Shown: positions 44,878 through 55,099 of the stretch, piece by piece
Position numbering within the stretch: position 1 is the stretch's first letter
Layout: each line of letters opens with the position of its first letter
Source: Maricaulis sp048269565
GTDB lineage: Bacteria > Pseudomonadota > Alphaproteobacteria > Caulobacterales > Maricaulaceae
Length of the DNA stretch: 64,000 nt
Assembly (NCBI RefSeq): GCF_048269565.1
Contig: NZ_JBLXIK010000002.1
Span: 1 to 64,000 of the forward strand
Direction: 5' to 3'
Notes under the pieces: generated by a model
What the model was told of the DNA's origin: nothing
Databases searched by the model: none
What the model saw: only the letters and a program-made list of their open reading frames with translations
Position numbers and translations under genes: made by a program

Positions 44878-45423
44878 CTATTCGCTAGCCGCAGACGCGT
44901 CCGCGTCGAGCGCATGCAGGGCCGAAAGGGTCAGGGTGACGTGCTCATTCGGGTTCATTTCCGAATGCTTGAAGGCGATTTCGCCATCTTGCGCGATCAC
45001 ATAGGAGGTGCGGCTGGTCCAGCCCGGGCGCATCATCAGTCCGACGCCATAGGCCGAGACCGTCTCGCGATCGACGGCGGCGACCGGGAAGGCGCTGGCG
45101 CAATGGGCCTCGGAAAACTCGGACAGGCGATCGGTATTGCCGGCGGTGACGCCGATCAGCGTGGCCCCGGCAGCGCTGAATTCAGCCGCAGATTCGGCAA
45201 ACAGTGCCGCCTCGACATTGCAGCCGCCGGTAAAGGCGGCGGGGAAGAAATACATCACCACCGGACCGTTCGAGAGCGCCTCGCCGAGGTCGAAATGGAA
45301 GGCTTCGCCGCCGAGAAAACCATCGGCCTCGAACAGCGGCGCGGCATCGCCGACTTCGGGCGCAGCAAAGGCCGGCGCGGCAAGACAGGCGGTGGCGGCG
45401 AGGCTGGCAAGAATATGGCGCAT
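44878..45423 (-). CDS. Periplasmic peroxiredoxin-like thiol peroxidase (AhpC/TSA family)
   Basis: A 181-residue protein with a signal peptide (MRHILASLAATACLAAPAFA, cleavage after AFA), so it is periplasmic. The thioredoxin-fold core has FFPAAFTGGCNVEA, matching P-x3-T-x2-C with peroxidatic Cys, and the conserved Arg in GWTSRTSYVI. A further Cys (AHCASAFP) could be resolving. It likely reduces peroxides in the envelope. I start it at 45423; the longer frame lacks a ribosome site and the signal peptide begins here. Confidence 0.87.
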   Translation of the reverse strand: MRHILASLAATACLAAPAFAAPEVGDAAPLFEADGFLGGEAFHFDLGEALSNGPVVMYFFPAAFTGGCNVEAALFAESAAEFSAAGATLIGVTAGNTDRLSEFSEAHCASAFPVAAVDRETVSAYGVGLMMRPGWTSRTSYVIAQDGEIAFKHSEMNPNEHVTLTLSALHALDADASAASE

Positions 45424-45514
45424 GGCAAACTCCAGAGGTCGATGGGGATATAGTCTAGCGCATAAATGCGCCCTGCCGGATAATTTGCAAGGCCGCGCGG
45501 TCAATCAGGCGGCT

Positions 45515-45534
45515 CGCTCACCAAAAGGTGAGCG
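45515..45534 (-). terminator. Hairpin downstream of lepA
   Basis: A perfect 8-bp stem CGCTCACC/GGTGAGCG around an AAAA loop lies 7 bp past the lepA stop. There is no T-run on the minus strand. It could also serve as a barrier between lepA and the peroxiredoxin gene. Confidence 0.45.
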
Positions 45535-45541
45535 GACCGGC

Positions 45542-47350
<1,809 letters not shown>

Positions 47351-47452
47351 GGGGCCGGGAGGTAGCATTGACTGACCGTGCGGCCAAGCGGGATGGGCTG
47401 TTTGCTTTATGCGCGCGCCAAAATCTCCACGCGGCTCGCCGCTGGAGGGATA

Positions 47453-47619
47453 GGAGGTGTGCGGGACGCGGCGAATGCCGTTTAGCGCAATAGATAAGTG
47501 AGACATTCGAAACGTCCCGCACGTGGAGANNNNNNNNNNTTGGGAGGTGTGCGGGACGCGGCGAATGCCGTTTAGCGCAATAAGTAAGTGAGACATTCGA
47601 AACGTCCCGCACGTGGAGA
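47453..47619. repeat. Two tandem 77-bp repeats flanking an assembly gap
   Basis: Units 47453-47529 and 47543-47619 are almost identical. Each starts GGAGGTGTGCGGGACG and ends CGTCCCGCACGTGGAGA. Within each, 10-bp arms GTGCGGGACG and CGTCCCGCAC form a stem about 54 nt apart. A run of 10 N separates the units, so the true number of copies is unknown. Confidence 0.85.
47530..47539. other. Assembly gap (10 N)
   Basis: Ten undetermined bases between the two tandem repeat units. The gap most likely reflects repeat collapse, and its true length cannot be read here. Confidence 0.97.
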
Positions 47620-47854
47620 TTTGCTCGGACGCCTTACGGCCCCCGTCTCGAAACCGGAATGGACTGTGCGGTCGAGCTTTGTGCCGCCTTTCCTCTCCGG
47701 TGGCCACGCCGGGGCTTAAGGGTGTCATACCTCAGCCCGGACGAGCTCCACGCTCCCGACCGCCGCGAATGACTGAGCTCACGCCTCCCGTGCGACCGGA
47801 ACAGGGAGATTATGCGCCAGGGTGCAGGGGGTGGGGATAAGTTTGATGATTTTT

Positions 47855-47937
47855 CGTCATCCCGGCGCAGGCCGGGACCTCGATATCACGGGCTCCGACC
47901 CTGTCACGTCGAGGTCCTGACTTGCGTCAGGATGACG
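47855..47937. repeat. REP-like palindromic repeat A
   Basis: Outer arms CGTCATCC and GGATGACG, and inner arms GGACCTCGA and TCGAGGTCC, flank a short centre, giving a cruciform-like element of 83 bp. The 839-bp stretch 47351-48189 between lepA and the dipeptidase holds only such repeats and no credible gene. Confidence 0.75.
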
Positions 47938-48010
47938 TGGGATAATTTGCGGAGGGCGGGGATAAGTGGGCGCAATCTCGCCCACCGCCTCATCTCCAAA
48001 ATCAATACCT

Positions 48011-48145
48011 TGTCATCCCGGACGGATGCCCGGACGCGTCAGCGATCCGGGCGCAGATCCGGGACCTACCCGCTGTTCCAGTTGGCCGCACGGGTAGGTC
48101 CCGGATCTACGCCCCGCCGTCGCGGGGCATCCGTCCGGGATGACA
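48011..48145. repeat. REP-like palindromic repeat B
   Basis: The outer 21-bp arms (48011-48031 and 48125-48145) are perfect inverted copies around TGTCATCCCGGACGGATG. A second perfect 18-bp inverted pair (48055-48072 and 48091-48108) lies inside. The outer ends share GTCATCC with repeat A, so both belong to one family. Confidence 0.8.
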
Positions 48146-48189
48146 AAATTTTTGAATTTATGAGTGAAATAGTGGCCCGAAGACCGGTC

Positions 48190-49356
48190 TCACCCCGCCG
48201 GCAAGTTCTCCAGAAAGAAGCGGATCGTGTTCTCGCCCATCACGGCGCGGATATCCGCCTCGCTCAGGCCAGCGGCCAGCAGGCGATCCGTCAGCACGGC
48301 GTATTCCGAAGCGTCAAAGGTCGCGGTGATGGTGCCGTCATAGTCCGAACCCAGCGCGACATGCTCGACGCCGAGCAGATCAATCGCGGCCATGATCGTC
48401 GCGGCGACGCCTTGAGGGGTGTCGTCACAGGTGACGTCTTCCCAGAAACCGATGCCGATGACGCCGCCGCGCCGGGCGACCTCCAGCATCAGATCGTCGG
48501 GGATGTTGCGCCGGGCTTCGCAATGGCCGTGAATGCCGGTGTGGGAGATGACCAGCGGGACATCGGTCATGTCGAGGACATCGCGGACCACGGCCTGGGA
48601 GGAGTGGGCGAGGTCGATGATCATGCCGCGCTCGACGATGCGGGCGACGGCGGCGCGGCCGAAATCGGTCAGGCCCGTGTCGGAGACACCGTGCAGCGAG
48701 CCGCCGAGCTCATTGTCGAAGAAATGCTGCAGGCCGATCATGCGATAGCCTTCATCATACAGGCCGTCGATATTGGCCAGATCGCCCTCGAAGGGATGAC
48801 CGCCCTCGGTGGCGAGAATGCCGACCAGCACATCGGGATCCCCGGCGCGGCGTTCCAGGGCAGCGGTGAGGTCGCCGCGCGTGCGGGCGACGACAAATTC
48901 ACCGTCCGAGCCATCGGCCAGCCGGTTGAGGCGGCGGGCATGGAAGCGGGCGCGGGCATAGATCGAGGTCCAGCTGTCGAGCGGCCAGAGCTGGACGATG
49001 GCGAGCGGGGTGATGTTGTCACTGTCGGCGGTATTGCTGTCGTAATTCATGTCGGCCGGCGTCTTGGTGACGCTGGAGAAGACCTGCAGCGCGACATGAC
49101 CGGCGCGCAGGCGCGGCAGATCGGTATGACCGCGGCGGTTCCAGCGATTGGGGTCGCGCATCCAGAGCAGCATGTCGGAATGCAGATCGGCGACGCGCAG
49201 GCTGTCGTGCAGGGCAGTCGCCTCGGCGGAGATGACATAGGGCTCGTGGGCGGTGACGACATTCATGTCGTGGTCGAGCTTTGCCGGAAGGATGCCGAAT
49301 ATGCCAATGGCCGCTGCCATCAGAAGCGCGCCCGCCACTATCAGAACAATACGCAT
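48190..49356 (-). CDS. Membrane dipeptidase (peptidase family M19)
   Basis: A 388-residue zinc dipeptidase anchored by an N-terminal membrane segment (VLIVAGALLMAAAIGIFGIL), facing the periplasm. Metal ligands match M19: H-x-D in VADLHSDML, Glu in ATEGGHPFEGD, His in IDLAHSS and in VISHTGIHGHC, and Asp in LGSDYDG. It would hydrolyse dipeptides, possibly including D-amino-acid ones. The gene stands alone, bounded by the repeats on one side and a strong terminator on the other. Confidence 0.92.
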   Translation of the reverse strand: MRIVLIVAGALLMAAAIGIFGILPAKLDHDMNVVTAHEPYVISAEATALHDSLRVADLHSDMLLWMRDPNRWNRRGHTDLPRLRAGHVALQVFSSVTKTPADMNYDSNTADSDNITPLAIVQLWPLDSWTSIYARARFHARRLNRLADGSDGEFVVARTRGDLTAALERRAGDPDVLVGILATEGGHPFEGDLANIDGLYDEGYRMIGLQHFFDNELGGSLHGVSDTGLTDFGRAAVARIVERGMIIDLAHSSQAVVRDVLDMTDVPLVISHTGIHGHCEARRNIPDDLMLEVARRGGVIGIGFWEDVTCDDTPQGVAATIMAAIDLLGVEHVALGSDYDGTITATFDASEYAVLTDRLLAAGLSEADIRAVMGENTIRFFLENLPAG

Positions 49357-49430
49357 TTTCTTCCCCGGATCTGTTTGACCGCGAGAGTGCCACAGCGCGC
49401 CGGTCTTGCAAGCAAAAGGGAGACAAACAA

Positions 49431-49460
49431 GAGGGCCGCCCGGTCTCCCGGACGGCCCTC
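49431..49460 (-). terminator. Terminator of the three-repeat secreted protein gene
   Basis: GAGGGCCG and CGGCCCTC arms with an inner CCGG/CCGG pair form a strong hairpin. Read on the minus strand it is followed by TTGTTTGTCTCCCTTTT. It begins 24 bp past the stop codon at 49484. Confidence 0.75.
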
Positions 49461-49483
49461 CCGATCATTTCAGACTGTCAGTT

Positions 49484-50815
49484 CTATTCGCTGTAGAGCT
49501 CGGAGATTGACAGTGTCGCCGAGGCGTTATTGCCCTGGCTGTAGGAGCCGATCCAGATGTCATAGACTCCGGATGCGGCATTGTTGAAGCGCAGGGCCGG
49601 GTTCAGGCCGGCATTGCCGCCATCATCATCGCAGAACCAGTTGCCGTTCGGATCATTGATCAACAGGGTCGTGTCCGAACTGGACGCGGCCGAGATGATG
49701 AGCGGCAGGGAGCCGGCCGAATAGGTCAGCTCGAAATCCGGTGCCGAAGCGACCCAGCCGGCGCAGCCGGAGCGGACGCTGTCGGCCCGATAGCCACCAC
49801 CCGAGGTGATGCTGACGCGGTAGGGATCAGGCTGGAAGCCGGCCCGCAGCGAGACCGAGCCATAGGCGGCCGGAGCCGACATGTTGATGCCGGAACGCGG
49901 CTGTGGCCGGGGTTGTGGACGGGGCTGTTGGCCCGCGACCTGGCCGATCTCGGAGATGGACAGCGTCGCGTCGGCATAATTGCCCTGGGAGTAGGAACCG
50001 ACCCAGATGTCATAGCGGCCGGAGGCGAGATTGGTCAGCGTGACGAGCGGGTTGAGGCCATTGCCGCTGTCATCGTCGCAATACCAGTTGCCATAGGCGT
50101 CATTGACGACCAGCGTCGTGTCCGAGCTGGAGACGGCACCGATGGTCAGCGTATCAAAGCCGCCAGCGCTGTAATTGACCGAGAAATCCGGGGCGTTGGC
50201 AATCCACCCGCGGCAGGAACTGCTCAACGCGGACGCGCTGCGGGCGCCGCCGGAGGTGAGGTTGACGGTATAGGGATCAGGCGTGAAGCCGGCGCTCAGA
50301 TTGACGCTGCCGAAGGTCGCCGGGGCATTGGTGTTCGGCGCACCGGACCCGCCCTGGGTCAGGCCGACTTCGGAGACCGAGAGAACGGCGGCGGCGTAAT
50401 CGCCCTCGCTATAGGAGCCGATCCAGACGTCATAACGGCCGGAGCGCGGATTATTCAGCTGGATCAGGGGATTGAGGCCTTCACCGCTATCATCGTCGCA
50501 ATACCACTCGCCATTGGGTCCATTGACCAGCAGCGTCGTGTCGGAGTTCGAGGTCGAGCCGATCGTCAGGTCATAGCCGCCGGCATTGTAATTGACCGAA
50601 TAATCCGGTGCGTTGGCAACCCAGCCCCGGCACTGCGAGGACACATTGCTCGCCCGGATGCTGCCGCCGGAGGTGATGTTCACCCGGTATGGATCCGGCG
50701 TGAAGCCGGCATTGAGGTTGACGCTGCCATAGCTTGGCGGTGCCGAGAAATCCTGGGCGAGCGCGCTGCCCGCCATCAATGCAACCGACGCAGTCGCCAG
50801 CAAAAACGTTTTCAT
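49484..50815 (-). CDS. Secreted protein with three PPC-like repeats
   Basis: A 443-residue protein with a signal peptide (MKTFLLATASVALMAGSALA). Three repeats of about 130 residues follow (about 22-155, 163-297, 315-443). Each repeat has YGSVNLNAGFTPDPY-like opening, CRGW, a second Cys in WYCDDDSGEGLNP, SGRYDVWIGSYS and a closing SISE. Two Cys per repeat suggest one disulfide each, and the DDDSG loop may bind calcium. Repeats 2 and 3 are joined by a Pro/Arg/Gln linker (QPRPQPRPQPRSG). The fold resembles PPC beta-sandwiches found on secreted enzymes, but there is no enzyme domain. AAGGGGAAA fixes the start at 50815. Confidence 0.8.
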   Translation of the reverse strand: MKTFLLATASVALMAGSALAQDFSAPPSYGSVNLNAGFTPDPYRVNITSGGSIRASNVSSQCRGWVANAPDYSVNYNAGGYDLTIGSTSNSDTTLLVNGPNGEWYCDDDSGEGLNPLIQLNNPRSGRYDVWIGSYSEGDYAAAVLSVSEVGLTQGGSGAPNTNAPATFGSVNLSAGFTPDPYTVNLTSGGARSASALSSSCRGWIANAPDFSVNYSAGGFDTLTIGAVSSSDTTLVVNDAYGNWYCDDDSGNGLNPLVTLTNLASGRYDIWVGSYSQGNYADATLSISEIGQVAGQQPRPQPRPQPRSGINMSAPAAYGSVSLRAGFQPDPYRVSITSGGGYRADSVRSGCAGWVASAPDFELTYSAGSLPLIISAASSSDTTLLINDPNGNWFCDDDGGNAGLNPALRFNNAASGVYDIWIGSYSQGNNASATLSISELYSE

Positions 50816-50965
50816 TGTAATTTCCCCTTTCAGATAGCCGGAGGCCTGACCCACCCCGTGCAAGCCGGCCCGGCAAATGCCTGATGGGCATACTACGAGG
50901 TTTCTTTAGTGAACCCTAGCTGAATAAAGGTCTTTTCGGACCGAATTTCGCAAAATAATCCGGTT

Positions 50966-51313
50966 TCAGGGCCGGCCGGCCGCGAGTAGCGCCGACAATG
51001 CGCCGTCAAGAACAGGCTGGAGTTCGGCCGCATCGGCGGTTTCGCCGCGCTCCAGGGCGCCCGCCAGATGGCCAAGCCGCGACAGACCGATATTGAGTGC
51101 GGCCCCGCGCAGGGCATGCGCCTTTTCACGCACCAGGGCCTGATTGCCCGCGCAGCCGGCGTCATGGCACGCGGCGGTCAGTGATCTCAGGTCTGCGGCA
51201 AACTGGGCCTTCAACTGGTCAAAGACTTCGGGCCCGACGGCCGCAACCAGCGCGTCGATTGTCGCCGTGTCGATCACCGTCTGCTGACGCCAGTCCTGAA
51301 TCTGCCCCGCCAT
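50966..51313 (-). CDS. Histidine phosphotransfer (Hpt) domain protein
   Basis: A 115-residue four-helix protein with the Hpt phosphorylation motif REKAHALRGAALNIGL, whose His accepts phosphate from hybrid kinases. It has no other domain, so it works as a shuttle in a phosphorelay. The start is either 51313 (MAGQIQD) or 51328. It is divergent from the GGDEF/EAL gene across about 200 bp. No kinase sits beside it; the hybrid kinase at 26865 is one possible partner, but this is only a guess. Confidence 0.85.
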   Translation of the reverse strand: MAGQIQDWRQQTVIDTATIDALVAAVGPEVFDQLKAQFAADLRSLTAACHDAGCAGNQALVREKAHALRGAALNIGLSRLGHLAGALERGETADAAELQPVLDGALSALLAAGRP

Positions 51314-51515
51314 AACCTCTGCCCCCATGCCGTCAATTCACCACCGCTCTTGCCGGAACTCATACCGCCTGTCGCATGTCGAAACCAGACCGGAGGAACA
51401 GCCCCGGTCAGAGGCGCGCATATTTCATGCAGCCGCCAAAACCGCTTCATTTACTTCTTTTCGCGATAACTCCAGCAGACCAGCCGCACTCCGTGCATGC
51501 CAAGGAAAGCCGCTC

Positions 51516-53684
51516 ATGGGCAAACCTCTCGACAAGAAACTCGGCCTCTACGTCAACCTGGCCGCATTGGTAAGCCTGATTGCGACAATCCTGGCGATCT
51601 ATTTCTTCGTCGGCAGCCTCAATGCCAATGCCCGCCAGACCGATCGGCAACTTCTGGCCCAGAGCCTTGTTGCCGCCGCCGAGCAAAACGAGTTCTGGGC
51701 CGCAGACTACGGCTGGTGGTCCGTGGCGCTGGACTATTTCAATGACGGCGATACCGACGCGCTGGCCGCCAGCATGGCCGCCCCGATCCAGGATCATGCC
51801 GGATTTGATTTCGTGATCCTGGCGCAGGAGCCGCAACAACGCGTCTATGGCTAGGACCGTGCCACGGGAATGACGGTCCGTGACGACATCATCGAACCGG
51901 CCGGCCTGGCAGCCATCCGTGAAGACCTCGCCGAACAATATGCAGCCGGAAACTTTCTCGCCTCCCACTTCCTGCAGATCGGCGATCGCACCTATATCGC
52001 CTCGGCGACGGTGCTGGGCGAATATGAGGACCGTGCCGACACCGATCCGGCAGCCGACGCCCTGCTGATCATCGGCAAGGAGATGAATGCGGCCTTCTTC
52101 GCCTCGATCGAGCAGCACTATCTGGTCAATGGCATCCGCTTCATGCCGGCGGATGCGCCCGCGATCGACGGAGCCGAGCCGGTACGGGATGCGCACGGAC
52201 ACCAGGTCGGCCAACTCGTCTGGGAGCCTTCCCTGCCCGGGTTCAATACGCTGCGTGTCGTTTTTCTGCCCCTGATCGCCTATTCGCTCATTTTTCTGAT
52301 CGCCTCGCAACTGATCGGCCTGCGCGCCCGCCGGCTGGCGCGCCAGGCCGAGGCCAATGAGCAAAGGGCCCACCAGGCCGCCGCGACCGACAACCTCAGC
52401 GGTCTGCCAAACCGGCATGGCTTCGCGCAGTTCATCAGTTCGGACATCGCGATCGAGGCTGCCCGGAACGGCCAGGCCGCTGCCATCTATATCGATCTGA
52501 ACGGGTTCAAGGCGATCAATGACAAGGCCGGACACCAGACCGGCGACCTGGCGATCATCGAGACGGCGCGGCGTTTCCGGGCCGCCCTGCCATCCGATGC
52601 CTATCTGGCGCGCATGGGCGGCGACGAATTCGCCTGCATCCTGCTTGGCGATGAGGCCGGCATGCCCACCCTGGAGATCGCACGCACCCTGCTGTTCTCG
52701 CTGCATGCGCCGGTCATCTGTGACGGGCGCTCGTTCGAGCTCGGCGCGGCGGTCGGCATTTCCGAATCCCGTCCGGACGCGGTGAAGGATTTCGCGACCA
52801 TGATCGACGAGGCGGATCTGGCGATGTATCGCGCCAAATCCGACGGGCTGGACCATCCGCTCTATTACGACAGCGAGTTCGCCGTGATGGACGGGGAGCG
52901 CCGCGCCCTCGATGCCGATATGGAAGCCGGGCTGGAGCGGGACGAATTCCATGTCGTCTATCAGCCCATCGTCAACGCCAGGACCGGCGAGACGGTATCC
53001 CTGGAAGCGCTGCTGCGCTGGCAACACCCGGTCCGCGGCGAAGTCTCGCCTGATATTTTCATCCCTGCCGCCGAGCATTCCAAGCTGATCCACCGGCTGG
53101 GCGGTCTCGTCCTCGATACGGTCTGCCGCGAATTCGACCACGCGCCCGGCGTCACCGTGTCGATCAATCTGTCGCCGACCCAGCTCAACGACCCCGATCT
53201 GTGCAGTCGTTTCCTCGCGCGCCTGAAAGAGCATGGGCTGACGCCGGCCCGGATCGAGCTCGAACTGACCGAATCCGTGGTGATCGAGGATTTCGAACGC
53301 ACCAAGGCCCGGATGGACGAATTGAGCCAGGCGGGTTTCCGCTTCAATCTCGATGATTTCGGCACCGGCTTTGCCAGCGTCAGCTATCTGCACACCCTGC
53401 CCTTCAGCAAGATCAAGGTCGACAAGAGCTTCGTCGATCTGGTCGGCAAGAGCGAAAACGCCAACAAGATGTTGCAGGCGATCTCCCTGATGAGCGACGC
53501 CATGCAGCTGGAAACCGTCGCCGAGGGCGTCGAGACCGAGGCCCAGGCCTCGCTGCTGCGCCTGCTCGGCTTCAATTATATGCAGGGTTGGTATTTCGGC
53601 CGCCCGGCCACGGCCGCAGCCCGGGCACAACAGGGCACGCCTGACACCGAACCGGCAGCGCGAGGGGCGGCGGTCGGAGGCTGA
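51516..53684 (+). pseudogene. CHASE4-like GGDEF/EAL c-di-GMP enzyme gene with an in-frame amber stop
   Basis: From ATG 51516 (AAGGAAAG 7 nt upstream) the frame codes a membrane segment (LYVNLAALVSLIATILAIYFFV) and a CHASE4-like periplasmic sensor. It then meets TAG at 51852-51854 after QQRVYG, and continues in the same frame without shift (DRATG then MTVRDDII) through a second membrane segment to a GGDEF domain and an EAL domain. GGDEF (RMGGDEFACIL) and EAL (SLEALLRWQHP) motifs look catalytically intact. The sensor has a W or Q one base away from TAG, so a point mutation or sequencing error is likely. Downstream ATG 51870 has only a weak ribosome site. Confidence 0.85.
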
Positions 53685-53693
53685 CCGGGCCGG

Positions 53694-54368
53694 CTACAGG
53701 CCGGTGAAGACCTGGAACAATCGCAAGAGCGGATCCTGGAAGCGCAGCTTGCCCTCGGTCAGCGCCAGGCAGACGCACTCGCCCTCATCGCCAATCCGGA
53801 TATCGTGTTCGACGCCGGGATCGGCCTCCTCGACATCACCGCGCTGATAGCGCTGCTCGCCATCATAGAAACTGCCCTTGAGCACCAGGGTGAGCTCGGA
53901 GCCACGATGACCGTGATGCGGGATCGCGACGCCGGGACGGGCCCGCAAAAGCCAGAGGCGTTCGTCGTCGCCGCCCCGCCACAGCATCGCTTTCTCCAGG
54001 CCGGGCCCGAGAAATTCCCAGCGCAGGCGCAGATCGCCTTCGGCCATGAAGGCGCGCACCGCGTCAGGCAAATAGTCAGGCAGGGCCGCGCTGTCGGCCT
54101 CCGGTGTCGCCGCCTCGGCGACTGCCGTATCGTCGGCATCGCGGGCGAAAATGTCGTCGATGTCGAACGACAGATCGCCCCCGGTCGGCGCATCAATGCT
54201 CTCGAGCATGGCGCCGCCGATGCGCGTGATCGCTGCCGCCTGCTCACGGGCAGCGGGCGAGAGTTCGAGATGGGCCTGCAACAACACATCCTGACCGGGC
54301 GTCATCGCCGCACCGGCGGCATGGTCGAGATACCATCCATCATCCAGGGCATAGCCGCGCTGGCTCAT
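53694..54368 (-). CDS. chrR: ChrR-like anti-sigma factor with cupin domain
   Basis: A 224-residue partner of the ECF sigma factor coded just upstream, overlapping it by 4 bp (ATGA). The C-terminal cupin (about 130-224) keeps the metal set of ChrR: H-x-H and Glu in IPHHGHRGSELTLVLKG and a later His in PGVEHDI. The N-terminal sigma-binding helix bundle aligns with ChrR, but the zinc motif H-x3-C-x2-C is H-x3-S-x2-A here (HLELSPAARE), and no His matches the N-terminal ligand. It should bind and silence the sigma factor until singlet oxygen or a similar stress appears. Confidence 0.85.
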   Translation of the reverse strand: MSQRGYALDDGWYLDHAAGAAMTPGQDVLLQAHLELSPAAREQAAAITRIGGAMLESIDAPTGGDLSFDIDDIFARDADDTAVAEAATPEADSAALPDYLPDAVRAFMAEGDLRLRWEFLGPGLEKAMLWRGGDDERLWLLRARPGVAIPHHGHRGSELTLVLKGSFYDGEQRYQRGDVEEADPGVEHDIRIGDEGECVCLALTEGKLRFQDPLLRLFQVFTGL

Positions 54369-54943
54369 TGGAACTCTCCCAGGCTGGTCTTCAGCTTGTC
54401 CATGGCAAGCCGGATACGTGATTTGACGGTGCCGAGTGGCAGGCCGAGACGGTCTGCGACCTCGCGATGCGACAGGCCCTCCATGAAGGCCAGCTCAAGC
54501 ACGCGGCGCTGATCCTCCGGCAGACCGGTCAGCGCCTGGTTGACCGCAGCAACATCCTGCGTCCGGCCATAGAGTGTGTCAGCGGCATGGGTTTCACCGG
54601 GCTGCAATGAGGGATCGGTCAGGTCGGCGCGCGCCGCACGGGCCTGTTTGCGAAAGTGATCAATGTGCAGGTTTCGCGCGATCGTATAGACCCAGGTCGA
54701 CACGGCAGACTTGGCGGCGTCATAGCTCTCGGCCCGGCGCCAGATCGCCAGCAACGCCTCCTGGGCGAGATCATCGCACAGGGCCGGCGGCAGGCTTCGC
54801 CGCATCAGGAAGCCACGCAAGCGCGGCGCAAAATGGTCGAACAGGATCTTGAAGGCTGCGCGGTCGCGATCAGCCGCCACCCGCGCGACGAGTGACGCCA
54901 GCGCGGCGCCATCCAGCGTCCCTGCCTGCGTCGCCGCGGCCAT
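54365..54943 (-). CDS. rpoE: ECF sigma factor of the RpoE/ChrR (ECF11) type
   Basis: A 192-residue sigma-70 family factor with only regions 2 and 4. Region 2 carries FLMRRSLPPALCDDLAQEALLAIWR and STWVYTIARNLHIDHFRK (in parts). Region 4 carries LPEDQRRVLELAFMEGLSHREVADRLGLPLGTVKSRIRLAM (in parts; the helix-turn-helix is HREVADRLGLPLGTVKSR). The ATG at 54943 with AAAGGGG upstream is preferred; another in-frame ATG at 55018 lies 6 nt after a -10 box and would give a leaderless mRNA. It likely transcribes itself and the divergent operon. Confidence 0.9.
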   Translation of the reverse strand: MAAATQAGTLDGAALASLVARVAADRDRAAFKILFDHFAPRLRGFLMRRSLPPALCDDLAQEALLAIWRRAESYDAAKSAVSTWVYTIARNLHIDHFRKQARAARADLTDPSLQPGETHAADTLYGRTQDVAAVNQALTGLPEDQRRVLELAFMEGLSHREVADRLGLPLGTVKSRIRLAMDKLKTSLGEFQ

Positions 54944-55024
54944 CCCGATTCGCCCCTTTGCCAGGCTGCCCGGAGCGGACAGCCAATCACAGCCTTGTAT
55001 GTGAGCAATAGCGTACATGCTTTG

Positions 55025-55052
55025 CCTACGATGTCAGCCCGTCACCGGATCA
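55025..55052 (-). promoter_or_regulatory. ECF11-type promoter for rpoE-chrR
   Basis: On the minus strand TGATCC (55052-55047), 16 bp, then CGTAGG (55030-55025). This matches the ECF11 consensus I know (TGATCC near -35 and CGTA near -10). It implies autoregulation. An in-frame ATG lies 6 nt downstream. Confidence 0.85.
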
Positions 55053-55065
55053 CAGACACGGCCAG

Positions 55066-55093
55066 TGATCCGCAGCCCTCGCGCTGGCGTAGA
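55066..55093 (+). promoter_or_regulatory. ECF11-type promoter for the amine oxidase/DUF1365/cfa operon
   Basis: TGATCC (55066-55071), 16 bp, then CGTAGA (55088-55093). Same spacing and boxes as the divergent rpoE promoter; the two -35 boxes lie 13 bp apart. The amine oxidase ATG at 55100 is 6 nt after the -10 box, so the transcript is probably leaderless. Confidence 0.87.
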
Positions 55094-55099
55094 CCCGGT

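Noticed and set aside
47453..47619. Possible CRISPR array
   Set aside because: Only two units of 77 bp with internal hairpins, no short regular spacers and no cas genes. It is a tandem palindromic repeat around a gap.
47812..49587. 591-codon plus-strand frame across the repeats and the dipeptidase
   Set aside because: Begins in palindromic repeat DNA and then runs antisense to a clear M19 dipeptidase.
51447..53630. 727-codon minus-strand frame opposite the GGDEF/EAL gene
   Set aside because: Antisense to intact GGDEF and EAL motifs. His/Gln/Asp-rich translation without any family feature.
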